Below, piece by piece: positions 22,601 through 33,982 of a stretch of DNA of 64,000 nt (position 1 is its first letter; every line of letters begins with the position of its first letter). The DNA is taken from positions 19,724,501-19,788,500 of the forward strand of contig OY720097.1 of the NCBI GenBank assembly GCA_963082875.1, written 5' to 3'. The DNA is from Corella eumyota. Taxonomy: Eukaryota; Chordata; Ascidiacea; Phlebobranchia; Corellidae. Both the position numbers and the translations under genes were made by a program. The notes beneath the pieces were generated by a model. It was not told the DNA's origin, ran no database searches, and saw only the letters and a program-made list of their open reading frames with translations.

Positions 22601-24694
22601 TAAATTATTTTATTTTTAAATACTTGTGATGAATTATAAACTAACACAATAATAAGTTTCATATGTAGCACCTACTTTAGCAAATTTAATCTTGTCATTA
22701 ACTCTGTTATGGTGAATTACATGCAAATGTTCTATAGATAAGCAACTAACTACATATAGCAAATACCATTATCAGCAAATAAACAAAAATCCCACAATTT
22801 TTTGAAATAACTTAAAAATAAAACTGCAAAATTAAACCTGCACTTTTGTCCTTGTTGTGTAGCCTTTGTGCAACTTAATAGTTTGGGGCAAAATAGAAAA
22901 CTAAATATGGCACAAAAAACTTTTAAAAAAATATAAAAAAATTAAGGTGAACATTATTTTATAAACATATTTATAGATTATATTTTAATATTGTTACTTA
23001 GCTATTAAAATCTGTTTAAATAAAAGTAGAAAAAATATAGTAACACTTGATAATTAGTATAAAAAATAATTCTACATTACTTTTCATCCATTTGATCTTT
23101 ACAATCAACAATCCCATTACAAATGTTAGTTTTGTTTATACAAGTTGTATTATCACACATCAACTCCCCAGCATTGCAGATGTTGTTGTTTATGCTGCAT
23201 GGAATAACACAAAACTAAAATACTTTTTAAAAAATATGTACATTTCAATATTGTTAATACTGAAACAAAAATAAATATTTAAAAAAAAATTTTTTCAGAC
23301 GTTTTTTCACAGATTTTTAAAATCTTATCATAACACCTTTGGTTGCCCATACTTTGTGTAAGTATTTAGTAATTAGTTATTATTGTTTGCGTGTTCTATT
23401 ATTATAACTGTTTTTAGAAAGTAACCTATTTTTAACTTTAGTAGATTCTATTTAAAATAGGATTTACCTACTATAACTAAGCTTGTAGTAATCAATAACT
23501 TTAATTAAACTGCAAAAAAACAATCATAACAATACTTTAAACAAAAGTAATACTTGATAGAAGTTGATACAACTGGAGCTATGTGTTGGCATAATTCTGT
23601 GAACATTTTCCATTGATTTTGACAAAGACACTCATCTGATAAATCTGGGCAATCAATTTTTCCATCACAAACATGTTTTTTATTAATTAAAGTGGAATCC
23701 AAACATTTCCAACAAGCAGTTTCATTTAAGACCAAATTGTTCACTTGAACAAAGCTAAAAAAAAACAGCCATTAAATATCAGAAAAAAAATTTTACACTA
23801 TAAATAAATTTCCAATGATACTATACAGTCCACAAAAAAATTAGGCAGTATATTACAAAAAATGTTTACAACGACTATAAAAGAGAACCGAGAATAAGAA
23901 AGAAAAGTAAAATATGAGAGAGAGTTAACAAGGAACATAAAATACAAAAAAAAATCAGCAAAAACCTTAGAGTAAAAGTGATCCAATTTTGTTTATAAAT
24001 TTATTTATAAAATCTTAATAACCAACATAACATTTAAAAATGTATGCATGTCTATTTTCTTATTACATTGTTTCCTTTTAACTTCTACCATTACTAATGT
24101 TTTAAAATCTTAAAAAAATTTATATTTACCTAATATTCCTGTTTTGCTCCCTGTTAAAACACAAATCAGCTCCGTTGTCACAATCTGCAATAAAATCATA
24201 TAACAGAAATTGAGGTAAAAAACGAGAGTCACGATTTGAGCATCTGAATCCTCGATCAGGAAAACTTTCCAAACAAGGAGTTGCGCAATCCTCGCCAATA
24301 TATCTACGCAGACAATATGTTTCGTTTGCACCATTTAAACAGGAATATGATGTAGATCGAACAGGGCATATTAAAAACAAATGTGGGTAAAGCTTTGCAC
24401 ATTTGTAAACTTCATCAAAATTAAATTTATTTAATAAAAGCGGTATTGAAGGTCTAGAATTTGGTTCACACCTAATAAAAAAAATCAATTACTGTTTTAG
24501 CATAGCAGGTTTATTTTTAATAAATATCAAAAAACCAAAACAAACATTAATAACCATAAAAAGTAAAAGCTTTAACATCTTACTAAATTGAACTTATACA
24601 AAGAATAACAACTAGAAACATACTTTATTTTGTGATTAAATGCCAAGGTAACAGAACCAAAAAACAATAAAAAGATAATTAAGCAGAAATTCAT
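19640..24694 (-). CDS. LDLa-7TM receptor C1 (intact)
   Basis: Reference gene for the family. Exons high to low: 24600-24694, 24130-24471, 23554-23754, 23081-23194, 22838-22900, 22377-22520, 21988-22204, 21785-21916, 21462-21614, 21211-21361, 21002-21141, 20606-20789, 20295-20460, 20020-20234, 19640-19926. The lengths sum to 2,604 nt, an unbroken 867-residue protein. Signal peptide MNFCLIIFLLFFGSVTLA; a degenerate LDLa1 in e2 (FLPQFLLYDFIADC); LDLa2 in e3 (CDGKIDCPDLSDEC); LDLa3 across e4-e5; LDLa4 across e5-e6; LDLa5 across e7-e8; LDLa6 across e8-e9, followed within about 25 residues by TM1 (FMGIFAICGNL). Kept class A landmarks are N1.50, D2.50, the TM3/ECL2 cysteines, W4.50, CWVP and NPLLY. 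DRY is replaced by YRL. ECL2 is long, with its second part in e13. C-terminus ETKL. RXFP kinship rests on TM6-7; ligand and G protein unknown. Confidence 0.92.
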
Positions 24695-25666
24695 TTTTAA
24701 ACCTAATAAAACAAAAAAAAAACTATTAATTTTAAAATATAGGTAAACCTTAAATTTCTTCAATTTCCAAATAAACTAATCCATATCAAGTTATCAAAAA
24801 AAGCCTACGCCTTTTACAAACTAATAAACATTATGTTTTACACCCATGACGAAGTAAATGTAATAAACTTCATAACAATCAGACTTCCTGTATTAAACTT
24901 TATAACAATTGCACTTACATTTTATTTGTTTATAATATAAAATGACAAAATTTGTTTTTTGTTATTCCAAATCTATTATTAGGTTAAAAACTGCTCTGAC
25001 TTTGATAATTACTTTGAATTGGATTCCATAAATTGGATTCCCTGAATTGGATTATTGTTAAATAAGGATGTATATATACTGGGTTTTATTATAAACCCAC
25101 TTCCTGTTACGTTTCAATTATGTATAAAATTAAATAACAAATTACTGCATAAAAACAGCTCTGAATTTGATAATTACTTTGAATTGGATTCCATGAATTG
25201 GAATCCCTGAATTGGATTATTGTTAAATAAGAATGTATATGTACTGGGTTTTATTATAAACCCACTTCCTGTTATGTTTCAATTATGTATAAAATTAAAT
25301 AACAAATTATTGCATTAAAATCTATTTTAAAAATATTATCAAATCAAATATAAGTTTGTTACAGCTCTGAATTTAATAAATATTTACTTACTTAAATAAA
25401 AAAAATAAAATACTTAAATAAAAAAATAATATTTCATGATTAAATGTATAAACTAATAAAGAAATTTAAAGGTAACGGAGTTAACATCAAAAAAATTGCC
25501 TTTGCAATACAATTAACTTTTATGTTAAACGAAAATTTAACTTCATTTTTAATTTTAAAACAAATAGTAAGTAAATAGTTTTTAGGATACTGGAAAACAA
25601 TATTAGCTTACATACATCTAATAAGTGTTAATTATGTTTTAACAGACTCAACTAACTTTTTTTGCT
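24695..25666. repeat. C1 upstream flank with tandem 166-bp repeat
   Basis: About 24991-25156 and 25157-25320 are two head-to-tail copies of the unit seen once upstream of B1, and a third begins near 25361 (CAGCTCTGAATT) but soon diverges. The array lies roughly 300-650 bp upstream of the C1 start codon. No gene is seen. The right end, near 25667, is a sharp joint into exon e14 of pseudogene A2. Confidence 0.72.
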
Positions 25667-28377
25667 CTTGTTTTGTCACAAAAATCTTTGGCATACAAAC
25701 ACTATGAGAGCTATAATATCTATAAAACAATAATATTGGTTTTTGATTTCATTTTTTTCCATATTTTTTTCAAATTTTTAAAACCTCCCCAATATACTTT
25801 GATATTTGTAAAGATAAGTCTGGAAACCTCTTAATTTTTATATCTTGTAACTCTTGCCATGAACTTGCAAAATTAATTTGATCAATAATTGAAGAAGATA
25901 AGTTTGAGTATTCTAGGGAAAATTTAGACTAAAGTATAAGGTAGTTCGGATAGTCTAAATCAATTAAATTAATGTAATAATAGTTAAGACTATTTCTTTA
26001 TGAATGAAATTTAACAAAATACAAATTAAAAAAATACCAAGTTTTTTAATTATATGTATATAAAGCTTTTGCACAAATAAATTAATAGTCATTTTTAATT
26101 TGACCTGTAAAGCTAACTTCAGTTGTGTTAAAGAATGGACTTTTAGTAAGTACATTAATTTCAGGAGTAAATGTGGTTTGAAAAACATTTGCAAGTGGTA
26201 GAAATGCAAGCAAAGCAGAAAAACACCAAGCCATGAAAACTGCAACAACTACATGTTTTGTTTTAGGAAAACTCTGAGATGCAAAAGGCTAAAAAACATT
26301 ATTTTATAAATAATTCTATAAAAAAAGATATACCGGTTTATAAATAATTCTAAAAAAAAAACATATAATAAGTAAATAACTTTACAAACATTAACATATT
26401 CATTTATACTATATATTTGTTTAATGATATAACATAATTCTGTTTTATGGTAAAATCTTTTGCTGCATCTTATTCTTATATAATAAGCACCTTTAAAATA
26501 GAAAAGAGGCGGTAAGAAGTCAATAAAGCCATGGTTACTACTGAAGTCTCGCTTGACAAGACAATGAGAATCCCTAAGGTGGTGCACAAGGTGCTAGATC
26601 TCCATATTCGACTATATGCACAATACCTATCTATAAAAAAAATGAAATCTATATTAAAATAAATAAGAATGAAAAAAAATTTCAAATATTAAGGCGGAAA
26701 AATGAGCAATGTATAATGTTTTAGCTTACAATCTAAATACCTTGGTAATAGACCCCGACACTAGCAAGACATACTAAATAAAATCCCATTAAAAAGTCGG
26801 CAAATGCTAAATTTATAACAAATATTTCATTTGCAGATATAGATTTGGAAGCCTTACTTCTTACACTTTTCATAATTTCAACAATAACAGCCTAAAATAG
26901 GTTTTTATATTTAAATATACATCAACCTATCACGTTAAGAAAAACAGTTCAACAGTTTAAAATAGAAAAAGTAATCTTGTTTAAAATTGTTTTACCAAGT
27001 TTCCACCAAGGGCAAGAATTCCCATAAACCAAATTCCAAAATATCTTAAAATATTATTTCCAATAAGATTTTTTGTTGATGAAATGACATCGTGCGTTGA
27101 AGGGCATTCATCTGTTCCATCTTCACAATCAAAAACCCCATCACCTATCTATAATATAACAATTTATTATTCAAGTAGGCTACTACCACTACAAAAATAG
27201 GGGGGGAACGCCAAAATTTAAAATAGCTTATAACACCACAGTAAACGAAAACCATAAAAACATTTTTTGTTTTGCAGATACTTTTATGATGTAGTAAATA
27301 AAACAATTTTAGTCATTAAACTGACTTTTTGTCTAGAGATAAACAATGAGATTTTATTTTCACAATAAAATCTGCCATCGGTTTGGCAAAGCATTTCATC
27401 AGATTTATCAACACAATCTATTACTCCATCACATACTTCTTGTTGAGTAATAGATACCTACAAATTTTACAAAATTTTAGGTCATAGGATTTCAAAATTC
27501 TAGTATATTTGTTCTAATAAAATAGATTTACCCGATTATCATTGGCTTGACAAAAAAATCGTTGTCTATCATGGCACAGTTTAATACTTTCATCTTCTCA
27601 TAGAAAATAATTATCACCCAGTATGCCATTGCAACATAATGGTAAACCAATTACCTCAAGTTGTAGACAACAATTAGTTTGATTAAATGTAGTCGAACTA
27701 AACATACATATGTCCATAGTGAACCTAAAATAACAATAAGTTCAGTCAAATTTTATTAAAATGACATCCTTATAACTTTTATGCAATGAAAAAATGTTAT
27801 ACAACTAAAATATGATACATACAATTTAAAACCTAAATTTAGTAACACTTATTAAGATTATTTCAGTTTTATTATTTTTTTGTATAAATGCATAGTTTAA
27901 AAGTATATTTTTACATATTTGTTCTTGACAAAGCACAGTCATGTAAGTTTTGTATATTTTGATAACAATTTGGTGTGCACTCATCATCAAAAAGCATGCA
28001 ATTTTGTACTCCGTCACAGAATGTAGCAACTTTACTTTTACATTCTCCAAATTTTTTACACCTGCACCCATAACAAAATGTTCAATTTACCTTTTAATAG
28101 ATAATTTATATATGTTAATATTCCTTACTTTTAATCATTTTATTTTTTAATATATAGACCAAAGTTTAAAATGGCGCACACAACTTACTGATTAAATCGA
28201 GATTTATTTAAATATTTCACAATTTTAGGATATTACTTAAAATAAGAAACAAACTAAACCTGCACTTTTGTCCTTGTTTAGAAGCCTCTGTACAATATAT
28301 TGGATTGGGACAAAATGGAAAACTAAACACAGCACAAAAGAAATTAAAAAAAATTAGTGTGCATTATTTATATAACA

Positions 28378-28657
28378 TTTTTTTGTATATATCTTTATCC
28401 TCGATGTGGGATAGTCAAATCCATGCGTGTAACATTAGTTACTTCCACCAACTTTTGGGGTGCCTTTAACAGTTTGGAATATTATTTAGATTATAATTGC
28501 CCGGTAATTATGCTGCTGATTAAGTGCTGGCTCAGCAGGAGTTCACACTGTTTATAGCGCCTTACTCAGTGGCGCTAAAGCATAAGAGAAGTGGGGATTG
28601 AACCCACGACCTCATAGTGATGTAGCAAGTGTTCTTACCACTACACCGCGCTGCCGG
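28378..28657 (-). mobile_element. tRNA-derived SINE, fullest copy
   Basis: Read on the minus strand from 28657: a tRNA-like head with A-box region (GTGTAGTGGTAAGAAC) and B box (GGGTTCAATCCC), a unique body, then an A-rich end at about 28378. It sits in the e4-e5 intron of A2 at the same position as in A1 and A3. Confidence 0.85.
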
Positions 28658-29676
28658 TATACATAATAATGAATGTATTTAAATAAGGTTACTATGCTTT
28701 AAACTTATTATCAAAACAGTTAATAAATAGTATAACAAACAATTTTAAATTACTTTTCATCCTTTTGATCTTCACAATCAACAATTCCATTACAAATCCC
28801 TGTTTTGTTTATACAAGTTGTATTATCACATATTAATTCCCCTGGATTACATGAGTTGTTTTCTGGACTATAGGCAAAAACATCTTGTTACTTTATTAAA
28901 ATATGTCAACCTCATAAAATAGTTACCAAAAATCAATAGTTTTTTAAGCAGCATTTAAATTTATACCAATACTTTAAATTAGGCATGTAATATTGTAAAT
29001 TATTAATGACTTAGTTTTATGCTTAAAAAAGGTTGGGTAGTAGGCCTACACAATTTTGTTACTGTTTAATACAAAAATTTTAATCAAAAAATACTTAAAT
29101 GTTGATTCAACTGGAGTTATATGTTGGCATAATTCCGTAAACATTTTCCATTGATTTTGGCAAAGACATTCATCTGATAAATCTGGACAATCAATTTTTC
29201 CATCAAAAACATGTTTCTTATTGATTAAAGTGGAATTCAAGCATTTCCAACAAGCAGTTTCATTTAACACCAAATTCTTTTTTTGAACTAAAAAATACAT
29301 ACATTAAACATAAGCGTTAAGTTTTTACATAAAATGTAATTAATAATAAAAATCTGGTATTAGTTAAAACATTAAGACAGTTTTACTTGATAAAAAAGTT
29401 GTAAGTTGAATGAAATTTAAACCAGGCAATACGCTATTTTTCCAATAGAAAGAGAGGTTAAGGTTGGATTTAAAGGAAATATCATTATCAGGCATATAGA
29501 CCAGAAAGTAAGGGAATTAAGATAAAAGATAGACTTGGCAAGGACTGTAATATACAAAAAAGAAACTGCATTCACCATTAGGCCTGCAGGTTTATTTAAT
29601 TTATTATGGCATGTTTGAAACCATGAAAATGCACATGTCAATTTTTCCATCTTCTTACTACTTCATTTAATAAATG

Positions 29677-29965
29677 TTTTTTTTTTTTTTTTTGTATATA
29701 TATCTTTATCTTTGATGTGGGAAAGTCGAATGTGCAACTTAAACATAAAGTAACAACTGTTACTCCGACCCAGTCTTGAGTTGCCTTAAGCAGTTTGGGA
29801 TATTATAGATTATAATTGCCCGGTAATTATGCTGCTGATTAAGCAGGAGTTCATACCGTTTAGAGCGCCTTACTCAAGGGCGCTACAGCATGAAAGCAGT
29901 GGGGATTAAACCCACGACTTCATAGTGGTGTAGCAAGTGTTCTTACCACTACACCACGCTGCCGG
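29677..29965 (-). mobile_element. tRNA-derived SINE, A2-specific insertion
   Basis: Same family as the 28.4 kb copy, with a clean poly-A tail (T-run at 29677-29693 on the plus strand) and head ending GCCGGC at 29965. It lies in the e2-e3 intron. A1 and A3 lack it at the equivalent place, where CATTTAAAATCAG runs on uninterrupted, so it inserted after the A copies separated or was lost from the others. Confidence 0.85.
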
Positions 29966-30650
29966 CTTTTATCATCACCAATTTGCTAAAAATATTATAA
30001 ATAAAAATTTTATTTACTTGGTGTTAAGATTTTTGACTTTGTCAAAGCACAAGTCAGCTCCGTTGTCACAATCAGCAATAAAATCGTATAAAAGAAATTG
30101 GGGTAAGAACTGAGAGTCACAATTTGAGCATCTGAATCCTTGTTGAAGAAAACTTTCAAAACAGGAAGCCAGGCATCCCATAGAAATTTTACTTCGCAAA
30201 CAGAGTGTTTTGTTTGCACTACTCTTGCAGTCATGTGATTCAGATCGATATGGACATTCAAAAAATAATTCTGGGTGAAGCTTTGAACATTTGTAAACAA
30301 GCTTTTGAACATTTTGTAATCATATTCCTTCAACGGATAATTTATTAAAGGAGTTTTACTTGACACACAACTAAAAAAACACAAAAAAAGTTGTGTTATA
30401 GAAAAGCATTTTCGGTTTAAAATATATATTTTAATACAATAAAAATGAACATTTATATTTATTAAAAGATGATAGCTATAACTATTTAATCAATATTAAC
30501 TTATAGCTTGACAACTAGAATCATACTTTAGTTTAAATCGGGATTCAGATGAAACAGAAATTGCATAATTATCACCAGAGTAGTCTTCGTATCCATAAAC
30601 TTTAAATCCAAAAAACAATAAATATTTAAATAGGTAAGAATTTATATTTA

Positions 30651-31132
30651 AAACCTAAAATAGTCAAAAAACATTAAATTTTAATAAAAAAAATAATAAA
30701 CTTTTAAACTTATTGCCTTCAAAATAAAACAGAACTATATATATTAATTTATCATAACATGCCCAACAAATTCTATGATAATTGCACTACCTGAGTTTTT
30801 TTTGATTAATACTTGGAATTTCTTTCTATGTACTATATCCAAAAGGATATATATGGTACACATGATTGATTATCTCTATCCTGTGAATATGTTGTGCAGA
30901 AATTTAACATCTTTTTGCAATATAAAAAACAATTTTACTTTTTGTTGCTCAATTTTTTACAGTCTTAAGTTTTTGACATTTATTATATTTTATTTTACTA
31001 ACTTAATTAAAATTACTATAAGTTTAAGGTATTTAATGTGAGAGCTTAACTTAATTGAAATAATAAATGTTAGAACAAAAACTCAAATTTTACAAAGAAC
31101 AAAACTAGTTTTGAACTTACTTTATGTGTTAG
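30651..31132. other. A2 5' flank up to a duplication breakpoint
   Basis: Conserved 5' flank of type A receptors (also at 8047-8510 and 40352-40815). Similarity to those two flanks stops near 31114, after AAAACTAGTTTTG, where unrelated sequence with an orphan exon begins. Confidence 0.65.
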
Positions 31133-31316
31133 AAAAGCGATGCACGATCCTATAGAGCACGGCGACACAGTAAATATATATGCAAACGGAAACGATTCAG
31201 TTATAACCGCAAGGTTCTTGTTTAATTCGTTCCAGTGGCTAAGTCATGCAGAAGAACATCTTATATATCTTCATTGTCGAATGTATGTTTGTCAAGATAG
31301 ATCGGAGTGTCAAGAG
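31133..31316 (+). pseudogene. Orphan exon of a ZP-domain protein
   Basis: A single exon-like segment with acceptor TATGTGTTAG before 31133 and donor GAG|GTAGAA after 31316. Its translation has the C-terminal half (ZP-C) pattern of a zona pellucida domain: DPIEHGDTVNIYANG, then RFLFNSFQWL, then LIYLHCRMYVC and a further SEC cysteine. ZP domains polymerise extracellular or egg-coat proteins. No other ZP exon, signal peptide or membrane anchor is found within several kb on the same strand. Its base composition is less A/T-rich than its surroundings. I read it as a fragment carried in at the block junction, although an exon of a gene with very distant partners cannot be excluded. Confidence 0.6.
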
Positions 31317-32007
31317 GTAGAATTAAACATAAATTCAAAAGATTTAAAAATAACAAAACAGATAATTTGAACAAAGGTTAGAAATTAACCAAAATAAAAA
31401 TTACTTTTGGTGAAAAACAATTTGTCGAATCAAAGTAATTAAAAATAGCATTTGATTGAAAACACTTAAAAGATATTAAGCTTTTTTTGGTTTATTGGTC
31501 GAGCCTTTTGTTTGCACAATTAAGATACCAAAAATCTTTTAAATGTAGTGACTTGAACTGCATATGCTTATATACCGAAAATCATTTTGCCAAAAAAACA
31601 TATTTCCGAAAAACAAAAATTAAAAATTGACATTTATAGAATTTTTTTTTTGATTAATTTTTTGAAAAAGGGTAATGGCAAAAAAAGTAATAAAAAACTC
31701 TTATTTTCGGTAAATTGTGTTTTTCGGCTTAATCTTTTTATATTTATTAATTCCAATAAAGGAAAGTAGACACAATTTAAACAAGTAGTAACATTTGTTA
31801 CCCCAATCCAGTCTCGAAATGCCTTTGGCAGTTAAAGATATTATCATATAGATTATAATTTCCAATAATTACCACTAGACCATGCTGCCGGTATCATATA
31901 TATACATAAAGTTAATCCAGTCTGTTATAGCAAAACATCTTAAGTCTTGCTATAGCAAAATAACACCACATTTTATGTAAGAAAATAATAAGTTACATTT
32001 AACCGAC
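31317..32007. other. Block-junction spacer with SINE fragment
   Basis: A/T-rich sequence between the ZP exon and GEN1 copy B. 31790-31891 is an internally deleted copy of the tRNA-derived SINE, whose body and head (CATGCTGCCGG) are recognisable. The remaining GEN1 exons (zinc-cysteine and C-terminal parts) should lie here if the gene continued, but none is found. Confidence 0.6.
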
Positions 32008-33982
32008 CTTCATGTTTGCATGTTGAACAGTGTGCTGGTTTCTTTTTTGAAATATTAACAACTTCTTTCGATTTCCATAATTTTAACTCTTCTATGCAAC
32101 TATCACCTTTAAACTTAGATACAATTTGTATTGCATTAACCTTAAAATAAGTTTCAAAATTATTTAAATTAATTTATTTAAATCATTTATTTATAGATAT
32201 TAGTGTGAACACTTATAAACTTAATTTTTTTTATAAAAATTTTTTTAAACAAAACAATCTTTTTGAAATTTAACAATTCTTTTAACTTTGATTTTAATAT
32301 TTACTGTTAAAAAACCTATAACTTTTATTACCCGCCCGATACCAGGTATTGCTTGGGCAAATAATCACATCCAAGTATTAAACCAAGAGCTATCAGTGAA
32401 CTTCTATTGAGTGATAATTTTGACTCTATGTCTTTCATTTTGTAACATTCAGTTGAAATTCCCTAAAAATTTAAAACTATTTTTTAAAAAATGAATCAAT
32501 AACTAAATAATTTGTTAGTACCGTTGCTATTTAACTAGTTTTGAGATAGTATTTATTATTAAACAGCAAGTTTTAGAGAGGTAAGAGGTTCAATTTAATC
32601 AGCAACACTTAATCAGTAGCTTGCTTATTAAAAAAACTATAAATTGTAATATCACAAGCTGTCAAAGGCAGCTCGAGACTGGGTTAAAAGTAGTGGTTGT
32701 TACTCTATGTTTAGGTTGTGAAGTCAACCTTATGACATCAAAGATCAAAATATTTAAAAGCTTCACTAGTAAAAAACCGCATTTCACTTATCTTACCTTG
32801 CTGTCAACAGTTAAATTTCTATACACTATCTTAGCTCCATACAGGAAACAATCTCCATCATTAGTTACACAACCATCTACAATATTATCCATGTTTAATG
32901 CAGCACAAGTTGCTTCGGCCTCCCCTGCAGACTTAATCCAAGCAACACCCAAGCAATCTAACAACTTGCAACACTGTATTGAAAAAAACTTTTTGTTAAA
33001 TAATTCCTTTTTATGTTTAAGTTCTGACAATATTAATTAATATAAGGCGTAGGTACAAATAAAAAAAATGTTTTTTATTGTCTTTTTTACCTCATTAAAT
33101 CTTGCATTTAATCTGCTCCTAGAACCAGTTCCATGACTTCTAACTGAAGTAGGTTCCTTTCTAATTAATTAATTTGTTTTAAAATTAAAATCCTAGTTAA
33201 CATACCACCATAAAACAATTTAATATTAATTTTTGCTAAAAATGTTACAATTTTTAAAATTCAACTTGCAGAAATAGCCTAACAGTTTTTTTACCTTGCG
33301 TTCATTCTTTTCGCCATTGTATCCCATTTTAACTCTGGTGCTTTTCCATCAATAATAAATATTGGTTTTATTCCGTTACGAGTTAGTGATGTTACTCGAA
33401 AGAACAAATTTCTAAAAATTAATTTTGTTAATTTAGTGTCCTTTGTAAACAATTAACAACAATACATTTACAACAGAAAAATTAATATTAAAAATAGACA
33501 GTCTAAGACCATGAAATAAACAATTGCAGTTAACACTTCTGTTGTTGTAGTTAGAAAACTGGGCTTCACTATTTAAGGTCTTGAGTTGATCCCAAAAATG
33601 TACACGTTGTAGCATCTATCAGGAAGGCGCTATAAACAACCTGAACCCCTGTGAAGCTTTACAGCAATTCGCAAGTTGACAATATGGTAAATAAAATTCC
33701 AAATCGCAAAAGATAATTTAAGACAAAATTGGAATAATAAGTGTTACTTAATTTTTAATCTGTGAAAGCGGCTTTTTACAAGGACAAGTTGATACACAAC
33801 AATTTTTAAATTTTATAAAACCTTAAATATGGTTTGCTTATTGCATTTTTCATAGGTTTAACTGATTCTGCTTCACATATCCACATTGCAAGATCGATTG
33901 CAAGGGTTTTACCTAACAAATCTTCTTTAGTTTTATGAGTTTGAACATCTTGTAATATTTCCCATAGACCTAGTACCCCCAT
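32008..33982 (-). pseudogene. GEN1: GEN1 copy B, frameshifted and 3'-truncated
   Basis: Second copy of the nuclease gene. Exons: 33822-33982, 33295-33411, 33091-33160, 32797-33023, 32332-32462, plus one more at 32008-32140 containing KKPAHCSTCKH, which matches the GEN1 region after the helix-hairpin-helix. In exon 5 the GCDYLPK motif is followed by a 1-nt loss relative to copy A, so GIPGIGR is not read in frame. Beyond 32008 no further GEN1 exon appears before receptor A2. The first four exons differ from copy A by a few substitutions (L for F after KEDL, A for P in LGVAW). It probably makes no active enzyme. Confidence 0.85.

Larger units (their letters stand above)
25667..30650 (-). pseudogene. 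LDLa-7TM receptor A2, pseudogene lacking TM5-7
   Basis: Closest to A1 and A3. Homology starts abruptly inside e14 at 25667 (…SHSVCMPKIFVTKQ), so TM5-TM7 and the tail are absent. Other lesions seen: the start ATG is ATA near 30639; e2 carries a length change near 30297-30310 that shifts frame; LDLa2 reads HVFDGKIDC, with F for a core cysteine; and a CGA codon in e7 is TGA near 27600. The TM1-TM4 exons (26249-27160 region) remain recognisable. Two SINEs interrupt its introns. A functional receptor is very unlikely. Confidence 0.9.

Noticed and set aside
23430-23470. Spliced-leader RNA gene (a motif like ATTCTATTT)
   Set aside because: Only a partial resemblance; no donor site or Sm-like structure follows, and no full leader sequence was found in the window.
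28585-28657. A tRNA gene on the minus strand (A- and B-box-like motifs)
   Set aside because: The tRNA-like part continues into a shared body and A-rich tail and recurs at several intronic sites, so it is the head of a SINE rather than a free tRNA gene.
31587-31769. Short plus-strand frame of about 60 residues
   Set aside because: Lysine/phenylalanine-rich, as expected from A/T composition; no splice context, motif or second copy.
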